A stretch of DNA of 64,000 nucleotides, from assembly GCF_041222825.1 (NCBI RefSeq), contig NZ_CP139482.1, positions 2,325,001 to 2,389,000 on the forward strand. Reading direction: 5' to 3'. Under the pieces are notes generated by a model, which saw only the letters and a list, made by a program, of their open reading frames with translations, searched no databases and was not told the DNA's origin. The stretch comes from Candidatus Thalassolituus haligoni. Lineage in GTDB: Bacteria > Pseudomonadota > Gammaproteobacteria > Pseudomonadales > Oceanobacteraceae. The position numbers were made by a program, and so were the translations under genes. This document shows positions 19,311 to 26,836 of this stretch, piece after piece (within the stretch, counting starts at the first letter, position 1; each line of letters opens with the position of its first letter).

Positions 19311-19633
19311 TCTGTGTTTGCCTCCTGGTCAGGATGTCGTTGCCCGGACGCACGCTGCCGCTGCTTGCCCTGCAGCTTGGCCAGCTGGATGGGTGAAATC
19401 TCTTGCTTGGGCAAAAACAGCTCCAGTTGATCCGTCAGTTCCAACACCGCCAGAATGGCGATAAAGATGTCCAGCTGGGCCTTGCCCTTCTCGGCATTAA
19501 GGACGGTTTTTCTGGCGATGCCTGCTTGCTCGGCAACATCAGCCTGTGTCAGGTCGCGGTTCAACCGGGCTTGCTTCAAGCGTTCGCCCAGCTCGGCTGC
19601 AAGTGCTGTCGCAGAATTTCCAGATAGACTCAT
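19304..19633 (-). CDS. hipB: HipB-type antitoxin, XRE-family repressor
   Basis: The 109-residue protein has a Cro/C1-type helix-turn-helix (RLNRDLTQADVAEQAGIARK, then TVLNAEKGKAQL). HipB binds operators upstream of its own operon and neutralises HipA. The start at 19633 (MSLSGNSAT) is preferred to the longer frame from 19684. It fits the usual HipB length and has AGGTATCGTT just upstream. Repeated sequence upstream (19648-19785) is the likely operator set. The C-terminal tail is Gln/Arg-rich and ends in the overlap with hipA. Confidence 0.9.
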   Translation of the reverse strand: MSLSGNSATALAAELGERLKQARLNRDLTQADVAEQAGIARKTVLNAEKGKAQLDIFIAILAVLELTDQLELFLPKQEISPIQLAKLQGKQRQRASGQRHPDQEANTEW

Positions 19634-19647
19634 AACGATACCTATTG

Positions 19648-19785
19648 AGGACTTTAGTGCTTTATTTTCACTTAACGAGTACAAATTAGCACATTAAAAT
19701 AAAATAATCGAAATATAATTTAAAGTCCTTAAAGTAGAACATTAATTCAATATTTTTTATTAAAGTACCTAAAAAAGAACATTAC
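19648..19785 (-). promoter_or_regulatory. Probable hipBA operator region with repeated half-sites
   Basis: Two 26-bp imperfect direct repeats lie 40 bases apart at 19720-19745 and 19760-19785 (TTAAAGTCCTTAAAGTAGAA and TTAAAGTACCTAAAAAAGAA, both continuing CATTA). The inverse of the same core (AGGACTTTA) is at 19648-19656, 14 bases before the hipB start. The region is very AT-rich. HipB-type repressors bind several spaced sites upstream of hipBA, which this arrangement resembles. Confidence 0.6.
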
Positions 19786-19908
19786 AACATTATCAATTAA
19801 TATTTTCCGCACAGACAGCAACCCGCATTGTCTTAAACTCGGCATGAATCTTCTTGGATGACATCCTGACCCAGCAGCCTGGCATCAATGCTGCAATACC
19901 GACATGGC

Positions 19909-19934
19909 ATTATTGCGGTTGTAACCGCAGTAAT
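19909..19934. promoter_or_regulatory. 26-bp near-perfect palindrome in alkB leader
   Basis: ATTATTGCGGTT and AACCGCAGTAAT are inverted copies with one mismatch around a 2-base centre. The site ends 27 bases before the alkB-like start. It could be a repressor site or an mRNA hairpin. Confidence 0.5.
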
Positions 19935-19961
19935 GAATTTTGGCAATCTCAGGAGCAGAAT

Positions 19962-20615
19962 ATGGAGGTTGGTGCGACAGCAAATGCAATAGCAAACGAA
20001 ACAGCAACACGGGCTGGCCTGCTGTATCTGGGGTCAATATTGACCCAGTCAGAGGCAGATGAATGGTTGCACTGGCTGCTGCATGAAGTGGCCTGGGGCA
20101 ATGCCTTTTACGAGGCTTTTGGCCGTCGTTTTCCGATTCCTCGCCAGCAAGCCTGGTTTGCAGATGCTGGTATTCGCTATCGCTACTCCGATAATTTACT
20201 GACAACCCTGCCCTGGCCAGAGCGGCTGAACCGGTTACGTCAGCGGGTGGAATCTTTGACTGGGCAGCGGTTTAACTCCGTGCTGGCAACGCTGTATCGA
20301 TCTGGAGAGGACAGTGTTGGCTGGCATGCCGACGACGAATCGGAGTTGGGGCCAGCGCCGGTGATTGCATCGTTATCGGTCGGGGCAACACGGGCATTCT
20401 GCTTGCGTCCAAAGATTACGCCGGGACACCAACACACACATGAACCACAACCTGAACCACAACCTGAAATAGCCGTTCCGGTACATTCGGGTGACTTATG
20501 GCTGATGCAGCCGCCCTGTCAGCAACACTGGGAACACGCCGTACCTGCCGAAACCGGCATCCACCAGCCACGGGTTAACCTGACGTTTCGATGGGTGATT
20601 CCTCCTGCTTCCTGA
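19962..20615 (+). CDS. alkB: AlkB-like 2-oxoglutarate/Fe(II) dioxygenase (alkylated nucleic acid repair)
   Basis: The 217-residue protein shows the AlkB core. Iron ligands His and Asp are in WHADDE (about 121-123), the distal His is in HWEHAVP, and the 2-oxoglutarate arginines are in RVNLTFRW. FNSVLATLYRSGEDSVGWHAD is close to ALKBH2/3-type enzymes, which oxidatively remove 1-methyladenine and 3-methylcytosine. The ATG at 19962 has AGGAG six bases upstream, while the longer frame from 19854 lacks such a site and would swallow the palindrome at 19909-19934. A His/Pro/Gln/Glu insert (HEPQPEPQPE) comes from a 12-bp repeat. The 3' end overlaps the next gene's end by 41 bases on opposite strands. 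Confidence 0.9.
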   Translation: MEVGATANAIANETATRAGLLYLGSILTQSEADEWLHWLLHEVAWGNAFYEAFGRRFPIPRQQAWFADAGIRYRYSDNLLTTLPWPERLNRLRQRVESLTGQRFNSVLATLYRSGEDSVGWHADDESELGPAPVIASLSVGATRAFCLRPKITPGHQHTHEPQPEPQPEIAVPVHSGDLWLMQPPCQQHWEHAVPAETGIHQPRVNLTFRWVIPPAS

Positions 20616-22059
20616 TGTTCCGTTCCCTGACATCTCCCTCATTTGGGGACTGATCGGCTGAGCGAGCAGGATAATCTTCCAGACAGCCGGCAATCAGTTC
20701 GGCCAGGTGCAACGGCTTGGCATCGCTGTGATGACGTATTTGTTGTCGGCAGGAAAACCCGTTGGCAATCACCTGGCGGTCTCCCCGTGCTGCCAGCGCA
20801 GGTAGCAAGTCTTGTTGAGCCATGGCCAGGCTGTGTTGCGCATGCTCGGCTTCCAGCCCAAAACTGCCTGCCATGCCGCAGCAGCTGGATTCGATAAAAT
20901 CGAAGGCATGATCAGGAAGCAGTTTCAGCACCCGCCGTACCGACTTCATCGCACCAACGGCTTTTTGATGACAATGGCCATGTACCAGCGTAGCGCTGGC
21001 CGGGCTGGATAACGACAGATTGAGCCGTCCGGACTTGGCCTCACGAGCAAGAAATTCTTCGAATAAAAAACTGTTTTTGGCTGCTGTCACGGCGTCCTTT
21101 CCCAGACCAAGCGCCTGGGCATCGTCTCTTAACCCCAGCACACAGGAAGCTTCCAACCCGACAATGCTGTAGCCCTGCTCCACCAGCGGCACTATGGCCT
21201 GAATCAGCCGACGGGCCTCTGCCCTGGCCTGATCAATCATGCCTTGTGCCAGCCAGGTACGCCCGCAACAGTAGGGACGCGAATCCTGCTCCGATCGTCC
21301 TCCAGATTCTGGCTGCAGCAACATGACCTGATAGCCACTGGCCTCCAGCACACTGATCGCCGCTGCCGCGATGTGCGGTTCGTAGTACCGTGTGAACGTA
21401 TCAATAAACAGCGCCACCTTATGGCCATTCAGGTTGCCAGAAACACCGGATCCATTGGCACTATCGGGCTGTTTGATCGAGCGCCCTGCCCGCGTTGGCA
21501 AATTCACCGCCGGGTTCAGCCCCATCAGCGGATCGACAATTCGGCGCAACAGCCTGCTGCGATTGCGTAGCTGTATGAAGGCATCCATCCACGGATGCTG
21601 ATGCTGCCACTGCGGCAAGGCGGCCATCAGCCGGGAACGCCAGCTGCGCGGCTGGAGAGCGTATTTTTGCGCCAGATATTCAGCCTTGATCAGCGGCATA
21701 TCGACATTACTTTCACACTCCCGTTTACAGCCCTTGCAGCTGACGCACAAATCCATGGCCTGTTGCAGCTCGGGGTCGAGCAGTGGCGACTGAGCCTGAG
21801 AAGTCGACAACGCCGCCTTGAGCAAACGCACTCGTCCACCGGTAGCCAGATTGGGATCGCCACTGATGCGATAGCTGGGACACATCACCTGCTTGCCGTC
21901 AGCTTCGCATTGACGGCTGTTGATACAGGCAGCAATGGCTTTGGCGTAATGGCCACCGTATTTGGGAATGTCAGCATAGGCATCTCCCATACCGGCATCA
22001 CGGTAGTCAGACCAGTCCAGCTGCAACGAGAGGTCCTGGGAAATCGAAGAATCAGTCAT
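20575..22059 (-). CDS. Fe-S oxidoreductase subunit (heterodisulfide-reductase/GlpC-GlcF type), free-standing
   Basis: The 494-residue protein carries a ferredoxin-like region with CEADGKQVMCPSY and LCVSCKGCKRECESNVDMP (about 48-125), then two CCG domains (PYCCGRTWLAQG and ESSCCGMAGSFG). This order matches the C-terminal half of fused FAD/Fe-S D-2-hydroxyacid dehydrogenases (YdiJ or Dld-II type). Here no FAD-binding half is encoded, and the 300 bases upstream are non-coding. It may be a separate subunit, or the remnant of a split or deleted fusion. The start ATG at 22059 lacks a strong ribosome site. Confidence 0.8.
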   Translation of the reverse strand: MTDSSISQDLSLQLDWSDYRDAGMGDAYADIPKYGGHYAKAIAACINSRQCEADGKQVMCPSYRISGDPNLATGGRVRLLKAALSTSQAQSPLLDPELQQAMDLCVSCKGCKRECESNVDMPLIKAEYLAQKYALQPRSWRSRLMAALPQWQHQHPWMDAFIQLRNRSRLLRRIVDPLMGLNPAVNLPTRAGRSIKQPDSANGSGVSGNLNGHKVALFIDTFTRYYEPHIAAAAISVLEASGYQVMLLQPESGGRSEQDSRPYCCGRTWLAQGMIDQARAEARRLIQAIVPLVEQGYSIVGLEASCVLGLRDDAQALGLGKDAVTAAKNSFLFEEFLAREAKSGRLNLSLSSPASATLVHGHCHQKAVGAMKSVRRVLKLLPDHAFDFIESSCCGMAGSFGLEAEHAQHSLAMAQQDLLPALAARGDRQVIANGFSCRQQIRHHSDAKPLHLAELIAGCLEDYPARSADQSPNEGDVRERNIRKQEESPIETSG

Positions 22060-22071
22060 AAACAATATCAA

Positions 22072-22374
22072 CCGGCTAGAGATATGGGGCCAGGGTTGAT
22101 TGCAATCCCCGTTCCCTGCCGTTGCCGCCGCTGATCAAGCGAATCGTCACCAGCCGTGGGGGGGTTATACCACCCAGCCACTCGGCTGAAACCCGACAAA
22201 ACCTTGGCCACAGTCTGGCTTGTCGGGTTTGCGACAGCACCTAAGCACCCTGATAACGCCCACAGCGCTGGTTGCCTGCGGCCACCTGACGAGATGACAG
22301 CGTGAAGTGATTGGTTATCAATTTGCAGTACCGAGATAAACAAAACAACGCCTTTGATGAAGAGATAACCCCTC
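22072..22374. other. Divergent intergenic region before the GST gene
   Basis: These 303 bases lie between the Fe-S protein and the GST, which are transcribed away from each other. They contain a run of seven G (22158-22164) and the 11-bp hairpin at 22189-22230. No FAD-oxidase fragment is visible in any frame. Confidence 0.5.
22189..22230. promoter_or_regulatory. Perfect 11-bp inverted repeat (hairpin) upstream of GST
   Basis: AAACCCGACAA (22189-22199) pairs exactly with TTGTCGGGTTT (22220-22230) across a 20-base loop. It ends with TTT but not a long U tract. It could stop leftover transcripts or act as a leader structure. Confidence 0.5.
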
Positions 22375-23004
22375 ATGATGACGCTCTATATGACCCCAGG
22401 CTCCTGCTCGACAGGTATTCATATTCTGATGGAAGAGCTGGAGCTGGTGTTCAGCGCCCACGTGCTGAATCTGCCAGCCGGAGATGGCCAGAAACCGGAG
22501 TATCTGGCGATTAATCCGAAAGGCACAATTCCCACACTGGTGCTGGACGATGGCACCGCCCTGACTGATTTTGCCGCCATTGCCTGGTGGCTGGCCCAGC
22601 GCTGGCCGAAAAAACAATTATTACCGGAAGATCTAACCGCTCAGGCCGTGGCTCTGGATCGACTCAATTATCTGGTCGGCACCCTGCATGGCCATGGTTT
22701 TACCCGTATTTTCACACCCGACCGCTACCTGCTACACGCCGATGATCGCGACACCATTGAACGCCAGGGTCGAACACTGGTGCAGAAGGGTTTTCATCAA
22801 GCTGCCCAATGGCTGGAAGCATCTGCCGGAGCACTGTTTTATGACCAGTTTTCTATAGTAGATGCCGCGCTGTTTTATAACGAATTCTGGGCCAAGCGCC
22901 TGGAAATGACGCTGCCGGACGCCTGTCAGGCTCACTACGAGGCCATGGCTCGTCGCCCGGTTGTGCAGCGGGTGCTGATGGAAGAAGGGTATCGGCAACT
23001 GTAA
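22375..23004 (+). CDS. Glutathione S-transferase
   Basis: The 209-residue protein has the thioredoxin-like N-terminal domain with LYMTPGSCSTGIHILMEEL (the likely Ser/Cys active-site region at 8-13) and the cis-Pro loop NPKGTIPTLVLDDG, followed by TDFAAIAWWLAQ. The all-helical C-terminal domain ends with SIVDAALFYNEFWAKR. These enzymes conjugate glutathione to electrophiles or act as reductases. The class resembles bacterial Beta-type GSTs. Two ATG codons are adjacent (22375, 22378), preceded by GAAGAGAT. It is a single-gene unit. Confidence 0.9.
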   Translation: MMTLYMTPGSCSTGIHILMEELELVFSAHVLNLPAGDGQKPEYLAINPKGTIPTLVLDDGTALTDFAAIAWWLAQRWPKKQLLPEDLTAQAVALDRLNYLVGTLHGHGFTRIFTPDRYLLHADDRDTIERQGRTLVQKGFHQAAQWLEASAGALFYDQFSIVDAALFYNEFWAKRLEMTLPDACQAHYEAMARRPVVQRVLMEEGYRQL

Positions 23005-23171
23005 CGCGGCATTATCTGCCCTGTTTTTGACTGGCTTGCCTGGTTCTTAATTTGTCGTTCTCTACTCAGACAAAGCCTGGCCGGAGCAACCAGCTCCGCG
23101 CCAGCCGTATCATCCATGACTGCCGGAAGCCGGAGCGCACATTTGTAGACGCACCCTGGCGCGCATCCGGA

Positions 23172-23642
23172 TCAGACAGGATGATCGACCGATCCGAAAA
23201 TACGTTTCAGGGTAGCGCTTACCCAGCCACTTTCCTTACGTAATGACTTGCGCACCAGCTCTGCATAATTTTGATCTTCGTCCTTGATATGCTGCAACAG
23301 CCAGCGCATCAGTCCGGTACGTACCTTGCGTGCAACACTCATCGGGTCTGTACCGCCATAAAGCTGCACACTCAGCTCCTCGACCTGCGCAGAAAATCGC
23401 CGGTGTACCTGTAAATGGGCTGCCAACAGTGGATACCCGGCCCGCTCCATCAGTTGTTCCTCAAAACTGAAATGGTCAAAAGTATAATCTTTCAGCCGCT
23501 CCATAACGCTATAGACTTCCTCCACGTCATTATTTTCAATCGCATGGTGTAAATCGTTAATATAGTCCGCGATACGCCGATGCTGGCGATCGATAATATC
23601 AACGCCAATGTCATATGTGGAATCCCAGATAAAATAGCTCAC
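23172..23642 (-). CDS. Bacteriohemerythrin 2
   Basis: The 156-residue hemerythrin has the full ligand set: His in DRQHRRI, His and Glu in FDHFSFEEQLM, two His in AHLQVHRRF, and His/Asp in QHIKDEDQNY. The GTG at 23642 is taken as the start because GGAGG lies five bases upstream and the product then aligns with hemerythrin 1. An upstream TTG (23654) is also in frame. Its tail (RKESGWVSATLKRIFG) resembles that of hemerythrin 1, basic and amphipathic, suggesting a shared membrane or partner contact. Confidence 0.92.
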   Translation of the reverse strand: MSYFIWDSTYDIGVDIIDRQHRRIADYINDLHHAIENNDVEEVYSVMERLKDYTFDHFSFEEQLMERAGYPLLAAHLQVHRRFSAQVEELSVQLYGGTDPMSVARKVRTGLMRWLLQHIKDEDQNYAELVRKSLRKESGWVSATLKRIFGSVDHPV

Positions 23643-24078
23643 GACCACCTCCAATAATCGCAGAAATACGCCCCGTCAATACCATCCCGAATAACACAGC
23701 CTGGCAACGGTTCGTACAGAACGAGGCTGGTAGCCCCAGATAAACAAGGCAGTGATTGTAGCTTCGCGACACACCGGAATAATGATTCAGATCATATCTG
23801 CTTTCATATCAATTGATCGATTGGAGCCAATATATCAGGACAAAAAGCCCACGATTGACCGTTAGACCGACAATCCGGCTTATAGTCTGTTGGATATCTG
23901 AATTCACACCTGAATTCAGATAATAACCGCACACTTGAACACCCCCCCGAGAGAGACAGGTAACTGGCGTTAGTGCACACTGAACCACAACACATCGGCG
24001 GCTGTGCTGTCCCCTCTCGCCAATGGTCTTTATACTGCCCGCTGTTTTTCGCTGCACGTCCGATACGCAAGAGTTGTT
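23643..24078. other. Divergent intergenic region with a perfect 28-bp palindrome
   Basis: About 436 bases separate hemerythrin 2 (minus) and rlmF (plus). They hold the palindrome at 23895-23922, a smaller one (CAGATCATATCTG, about 23788-23800), ATCAATTGAT (23808-23817) and a run of seven C near 23942. TTGACC (23855-23860) and TATAGT (23881-23886) form a possible but over-spaced (20 bp) promoter. Confidence 0.5.
23895..23922. promoter_or_regulatory. Perfect inverted repeat, 12-bp arms, 4-bp centre
   Basis: TATCTGAATTCA and TGAATTCAGATA are exact inverted copies around CACC. The site begins nine bases after a TATAGT box, the position of a typical repressor operator. The binding protein is unknown. 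Confidence 0.6.
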
Positions 24079-25113
24079 ATGTCCCGAAAGTCGTTTTCCC
24101 GTTCTGCCAACAGCAAACCGTCAGCCCCCCGTGTCCAGAGCACGGCAGCCGGGCTGCATCCTCGCAACCGTCATCAGCAGCGTTATGATTTTGAGGCGCT
24201 CATGGCCGTCAGTCCGGAGCTGGGTGATTTTATTCGGCCAACCCCGAAGGGCAATCATTCCATCGACTTTACCAATCCGCAGGCCATCAAGGCGCTGAAC
24301 CGGGCATTGCTGCGACACTGGTATCAGATTGATGGTTGGGATATTCCTGACGGCTACCTCTGTCCTCCCATACCCGGTCGAGCGGACTACATCCATAATC
24401 TGGCAGATTTACTGGCAGCCGCCAATGGTGGCAAGCAACCTGCGGGCAAGCGCATTCGGGTAATGGATATCGGCTGTGGCGCTAACTGCATTTATCCGCT
24501 GATCGGCAACAGTGAGTATGGCTGGCAATTTATTGCGGCTGATATCGATCCGCTGTCGCTGGCATCCGCACAACGCATTCTGGCTGCCAATCCTGCGTTG
24601 CAACCCGCTATCAGCCTGCGGCAGCAGCCTGACAGCCAGTGTTACTTTCAGCATGTGTTGCAGGGCAAGGAATTTCTCGACCTGACGCTGTGCAACCCAC
24701 CCTTCCATGAGTCGCCCGAGCAGATGGCCCGTGGCAATCAACGCAAGTGGAAAAATCTCGGCAAGTGGGATGACCAACAGCCCGACAGCACAGCGTTGAA
24801 CGCAGAGACACCCTTGAACTTCGGCGGCCAGAGTAACGAGCTGTGGTGCGCAGGCGGTGAAGTGAGCTTTGTCAGCCGCATGATGCAAGAAAGCCGACAC
24901 TACGCCAGTCAGGTGTACTGGTTTACTTCGCTGGTATCACGGCAGGCGGCCTTGCCAGCACTGGAGAAAGTGCTGCGTGACGTCGGTGCAGTACAGCAGC
25001 AGGTCATCACCATGACGCAGGGGCAGAAAAGCAGTCGTTTTATCGCCTGGAGTTTTCTCAACGCCGAACAACAAAAAATCTGGCGGCAAATGCGCTGGCA
25101 GAGTAAAGGGTGA
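24079..25113 (+). CDS. rlmF: 23S rRNA (adenine-1618-N6)-methyltransferase RlmF
   Basis: The 344-residue protein matches RlmF (YbiN). It has a basic N-terminal tail, then LHPRNRHQQRYDFEAL, the SAM-binding motif VMDIGCGANCIYPLIG and the catalytic NPPF motif (CNPPFHES, about 204-207) typical of N6-adenine methyltransferases. The start at 24079 (MSRKSFSRS) fits the family length, and the frame from 24004 is too long. The enzyme methylates A1618 of 23S rRNA. It converges with trkH across a hairpin. Confidence 0.93.
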   Translation: MSRKSFSRSANSKPSAPRVQSTAAGLHPRNRHQQRYDFEALMAVSPELGDFIRPTPKGNHSIDFTNPQAIKALNRALLRHWYQIDGWDIPDGYLCPPIPGRADYIHNLADLLAAANGGKQPAGKRIRVMDIGCGANCIYPLIGNSEYGWQFIAADIDPLSLASAQRILAANPALQPAISLRQQPDSQCYFQHVLQGKEFLDLTLCNPPFHESPEQMARGNQRKWKNLGKWDDQQPDSTALNAETPLNFGGQSNELWCAGGEVSFVSRMMQESRHYASQVYWFTSLVSRQAALPALEKVLRDVGAVQQQVITMTQGQKSSRFIAWSFLNAEQQKIWRQMRWQSKG

Positions 25114-25116
25114 AGC

Positions 25117-25157
25117 GAGCCCGGAGTCAGGCCAGATATATTTCCTACGCCGGGCTC
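25117..25157. terminator. Possible bidirectional terminator between rlmF and trkH
   Basis: GAGCCCGG (25117-25124) pairs with CCGGGCTC (25150-25157) across a 25-base loop containing ATATATTTCC. It sits exactly between two convergent stop codons and overlaps that of trkH. A U tract is missing on both strands. Confidence 0.4.
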
Positions 25158-26610
25158 ACGCTCGCCACAGCCTGGGTGATAGCAGTGCAAACACCGTAAA
25201 ATACTCCAACCGTCCAAGAATCATGGCACCGGAGAGTATCCATTTGCCAGTATCCGATACCGGTTTGAAGTTGGCTCCAACCTGATCAAACCCTGGGCCG
25301 AGTACATTGATGCAGGCAGCAACAGCAGTAAATGCCGACCAGAAATTCAGACCGGTTGCCATCATCATCAGGGTCAGCACGGCACTGGACGCCGCCGCAA
25401 ACGACATAAACCCCATCACCGACCCCTGTACGTCCTCGGCCACCGGTCGCCGCTGATACTTGAGCGTATAAATAGAGCGCGGATGCAGAATATGCCCCAC
25501 CGCCTGATTGACCAGCTTGATGGTGAGGATATTACGAATGATTTTGTTGCCCCCGGCAGTGGAGCCGGAACAGCCGCCCAGATAACCACTGAATACCAGC
25601 AGGAAACCGGCAGCGGCGGGCCAGCTGACAAAATCATCTGCAGCAAATCCGGTGCTGGTAATAAACGAGATCACGTGAAAAAACGACCGTCCCAGACACT
25701 CCAGCACATCGGTAAACACCTCGGTCGCTAACAGGTAGGCAGTCAATATCAGCGACAGGCAAATCACAATCAGCAGAAAGATCCGGGTTTCTTCATCAAC
25801 CCAATAAACCTTCAGATCAGCCCGGTGAACTGCCCGGAAATGCACTGCAAAACTGATCGCCCCCACCAGCATAAATACATCCGCAATGGCCAGCAGTAGT
25901 TGGCTGTCGAAATAGCCCATACTGGCATCATGAGTGGAGAAGCCACCGGTAGAAACGGTCGCCAGACTATGGGCGAAGGCGTCAAAGACGGTCATACCAC
26001 CCAGCCAGTAACACAGGGCACAAGCCAGCGTCGCCGTGATGTACACCCCCCAGAGATGCCGGGCGGTGTCGGCAATACGAGGAGACAGCTTGTCGTTTTT
26101 CATTGGCCCCGGCGTCTCGGCCTTGAGCAGGCGCATGCCGCCAACGTTCAGCATGGGTAACACGGCGACCACAAAAATCACAATGCCCAGCCCGCCCATC
26201 CATTGTAAAAACTGGCGATACAGCAAAAACGTCAGCGGCATGTTATCCAGCCCACTCAAAACAGTAGCCCCGGTGGTGGTCAGGGCACTGACGGATTCAA
26301 ACACCGCATCGGCAAAGCTGACGTGTTCGATATACAGAATTGGCAAGGCTCCGAGCAAACCGGTCACTACCCAGGTGGCCACCGCGTAGAACAGCGCATC
26401 CTGATAGGATGCCAGCGCCAAATTGGTTCTTCGCATTTTCCAGAACAACACGCCACCACCAAGCAACATCGCCAGGCCCGGTTCCAGAAAAACCCGGGCC
26501 ACGTCATCACGAAACAACGCCACCGAGAGGCCACCAAACACCATCTGCACGCTTCCCATCCAGAGTACCGGCATGGCCATAAGACGCGTGGTTACGCGGG
26601 CATCAATCAC
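25156..26610 (-). CDS. trkH: Potassium uptake channel-transporter TrkH
   Basis: The 484-residue membrane protein has the four pore-loop motifs of the Trk/Ktr superfamily: TTGATVLSG, STGGFSTHD, STGFAADD and NVLGPGFDQV. TrkH moves K+ under control of the cytoplasmic NAD-binding subunit TrkA, which is not in this window. Translation starts at a GTG (26610) with GAGGGA upstream. A G-quadruplex-capable stretch lies 39 bases upstream on the plus strand. Confidence 0.95.
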   Translation of the reverse strand: MIDARVTTRLMAMPVLWMGSVQMVFGGLSVALFRDDVARVFLEPGLAMLLGGGVLFWKMRRTNLALASYQDALFYAVATWVVTGLLGALPILYIEHVSFADAVFESVSALTTTGATVLSGLDNMPLTFLLYRQFLQWMGGLGIVIFVVAVLPMLNVGGMRLLKAETPGPMKNDKLSPRIADTARHLWGVYITATLACALCYWLGGMTVFDAFAHSLATVSTGGFSTHDASMGYFDSQLLLAIADVFMLVGAISFAVHFRAVHRADLKVYWVDEETRIFLLIVICLSLILTAYLLATEVFTDVLECLGRSFFHVISFITSTGFAADDFVSWPAAAGFLLVFSGYLGGCSGSTAGGNKIIRNILTIKLVNQAVGHILHPRSIYTLKYQRRPVAEDVQGSVMGFMSFAAASSAVLTLMMMATGLNFWSAFTAVAACINVLGPGFDQVGANFKPVSDTGKWILSGAMILGRLEYFTVFALLSPRLWRA

Positions 26611-26648
26611 GGGCTTCCCTCACGTATGTTGTGGCTCGAATAAACCTT

Positions 26649-26682
26649 GGGGTCTGATGCCTGGGGTAATTGGGGCCTGGGG
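26649..26682 (+). other. G-quadruplex-capable motif upstream of trkH
   Basis: Four runs of GGGG lie on the plus strand at 26649-26652, 26663-26666, 26672-26675 and 26679-26682, with loops of 10, 5 and 3 bases. This fits the usual G4 pattern. The G-rich strand is the template strand for trkH, 39-72 bases before its start codon. Confidence 0.6.
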
Positions 26683-26836
26683 CAATGGAATCATTCAATG
26701 TCTTGTTTAATGGATGGACAGGAAAACACGTACCAGCAGTCGCCATCATTGTCATGGCAATTGCTACGGATTGTTGCATTTCGAGCCGTAAAAAGAACGC
26801 AAAAAATCATCCGTTCAAAGGCCGTTACCAGAGCAG

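Noticed and set aside
19854..19961. N-terminal extension of the AlkB-like protein
   Set aside because: The ATG at 19962 has AGGAG at good distance, and the upstream part contains a palindrome and no family sequence.
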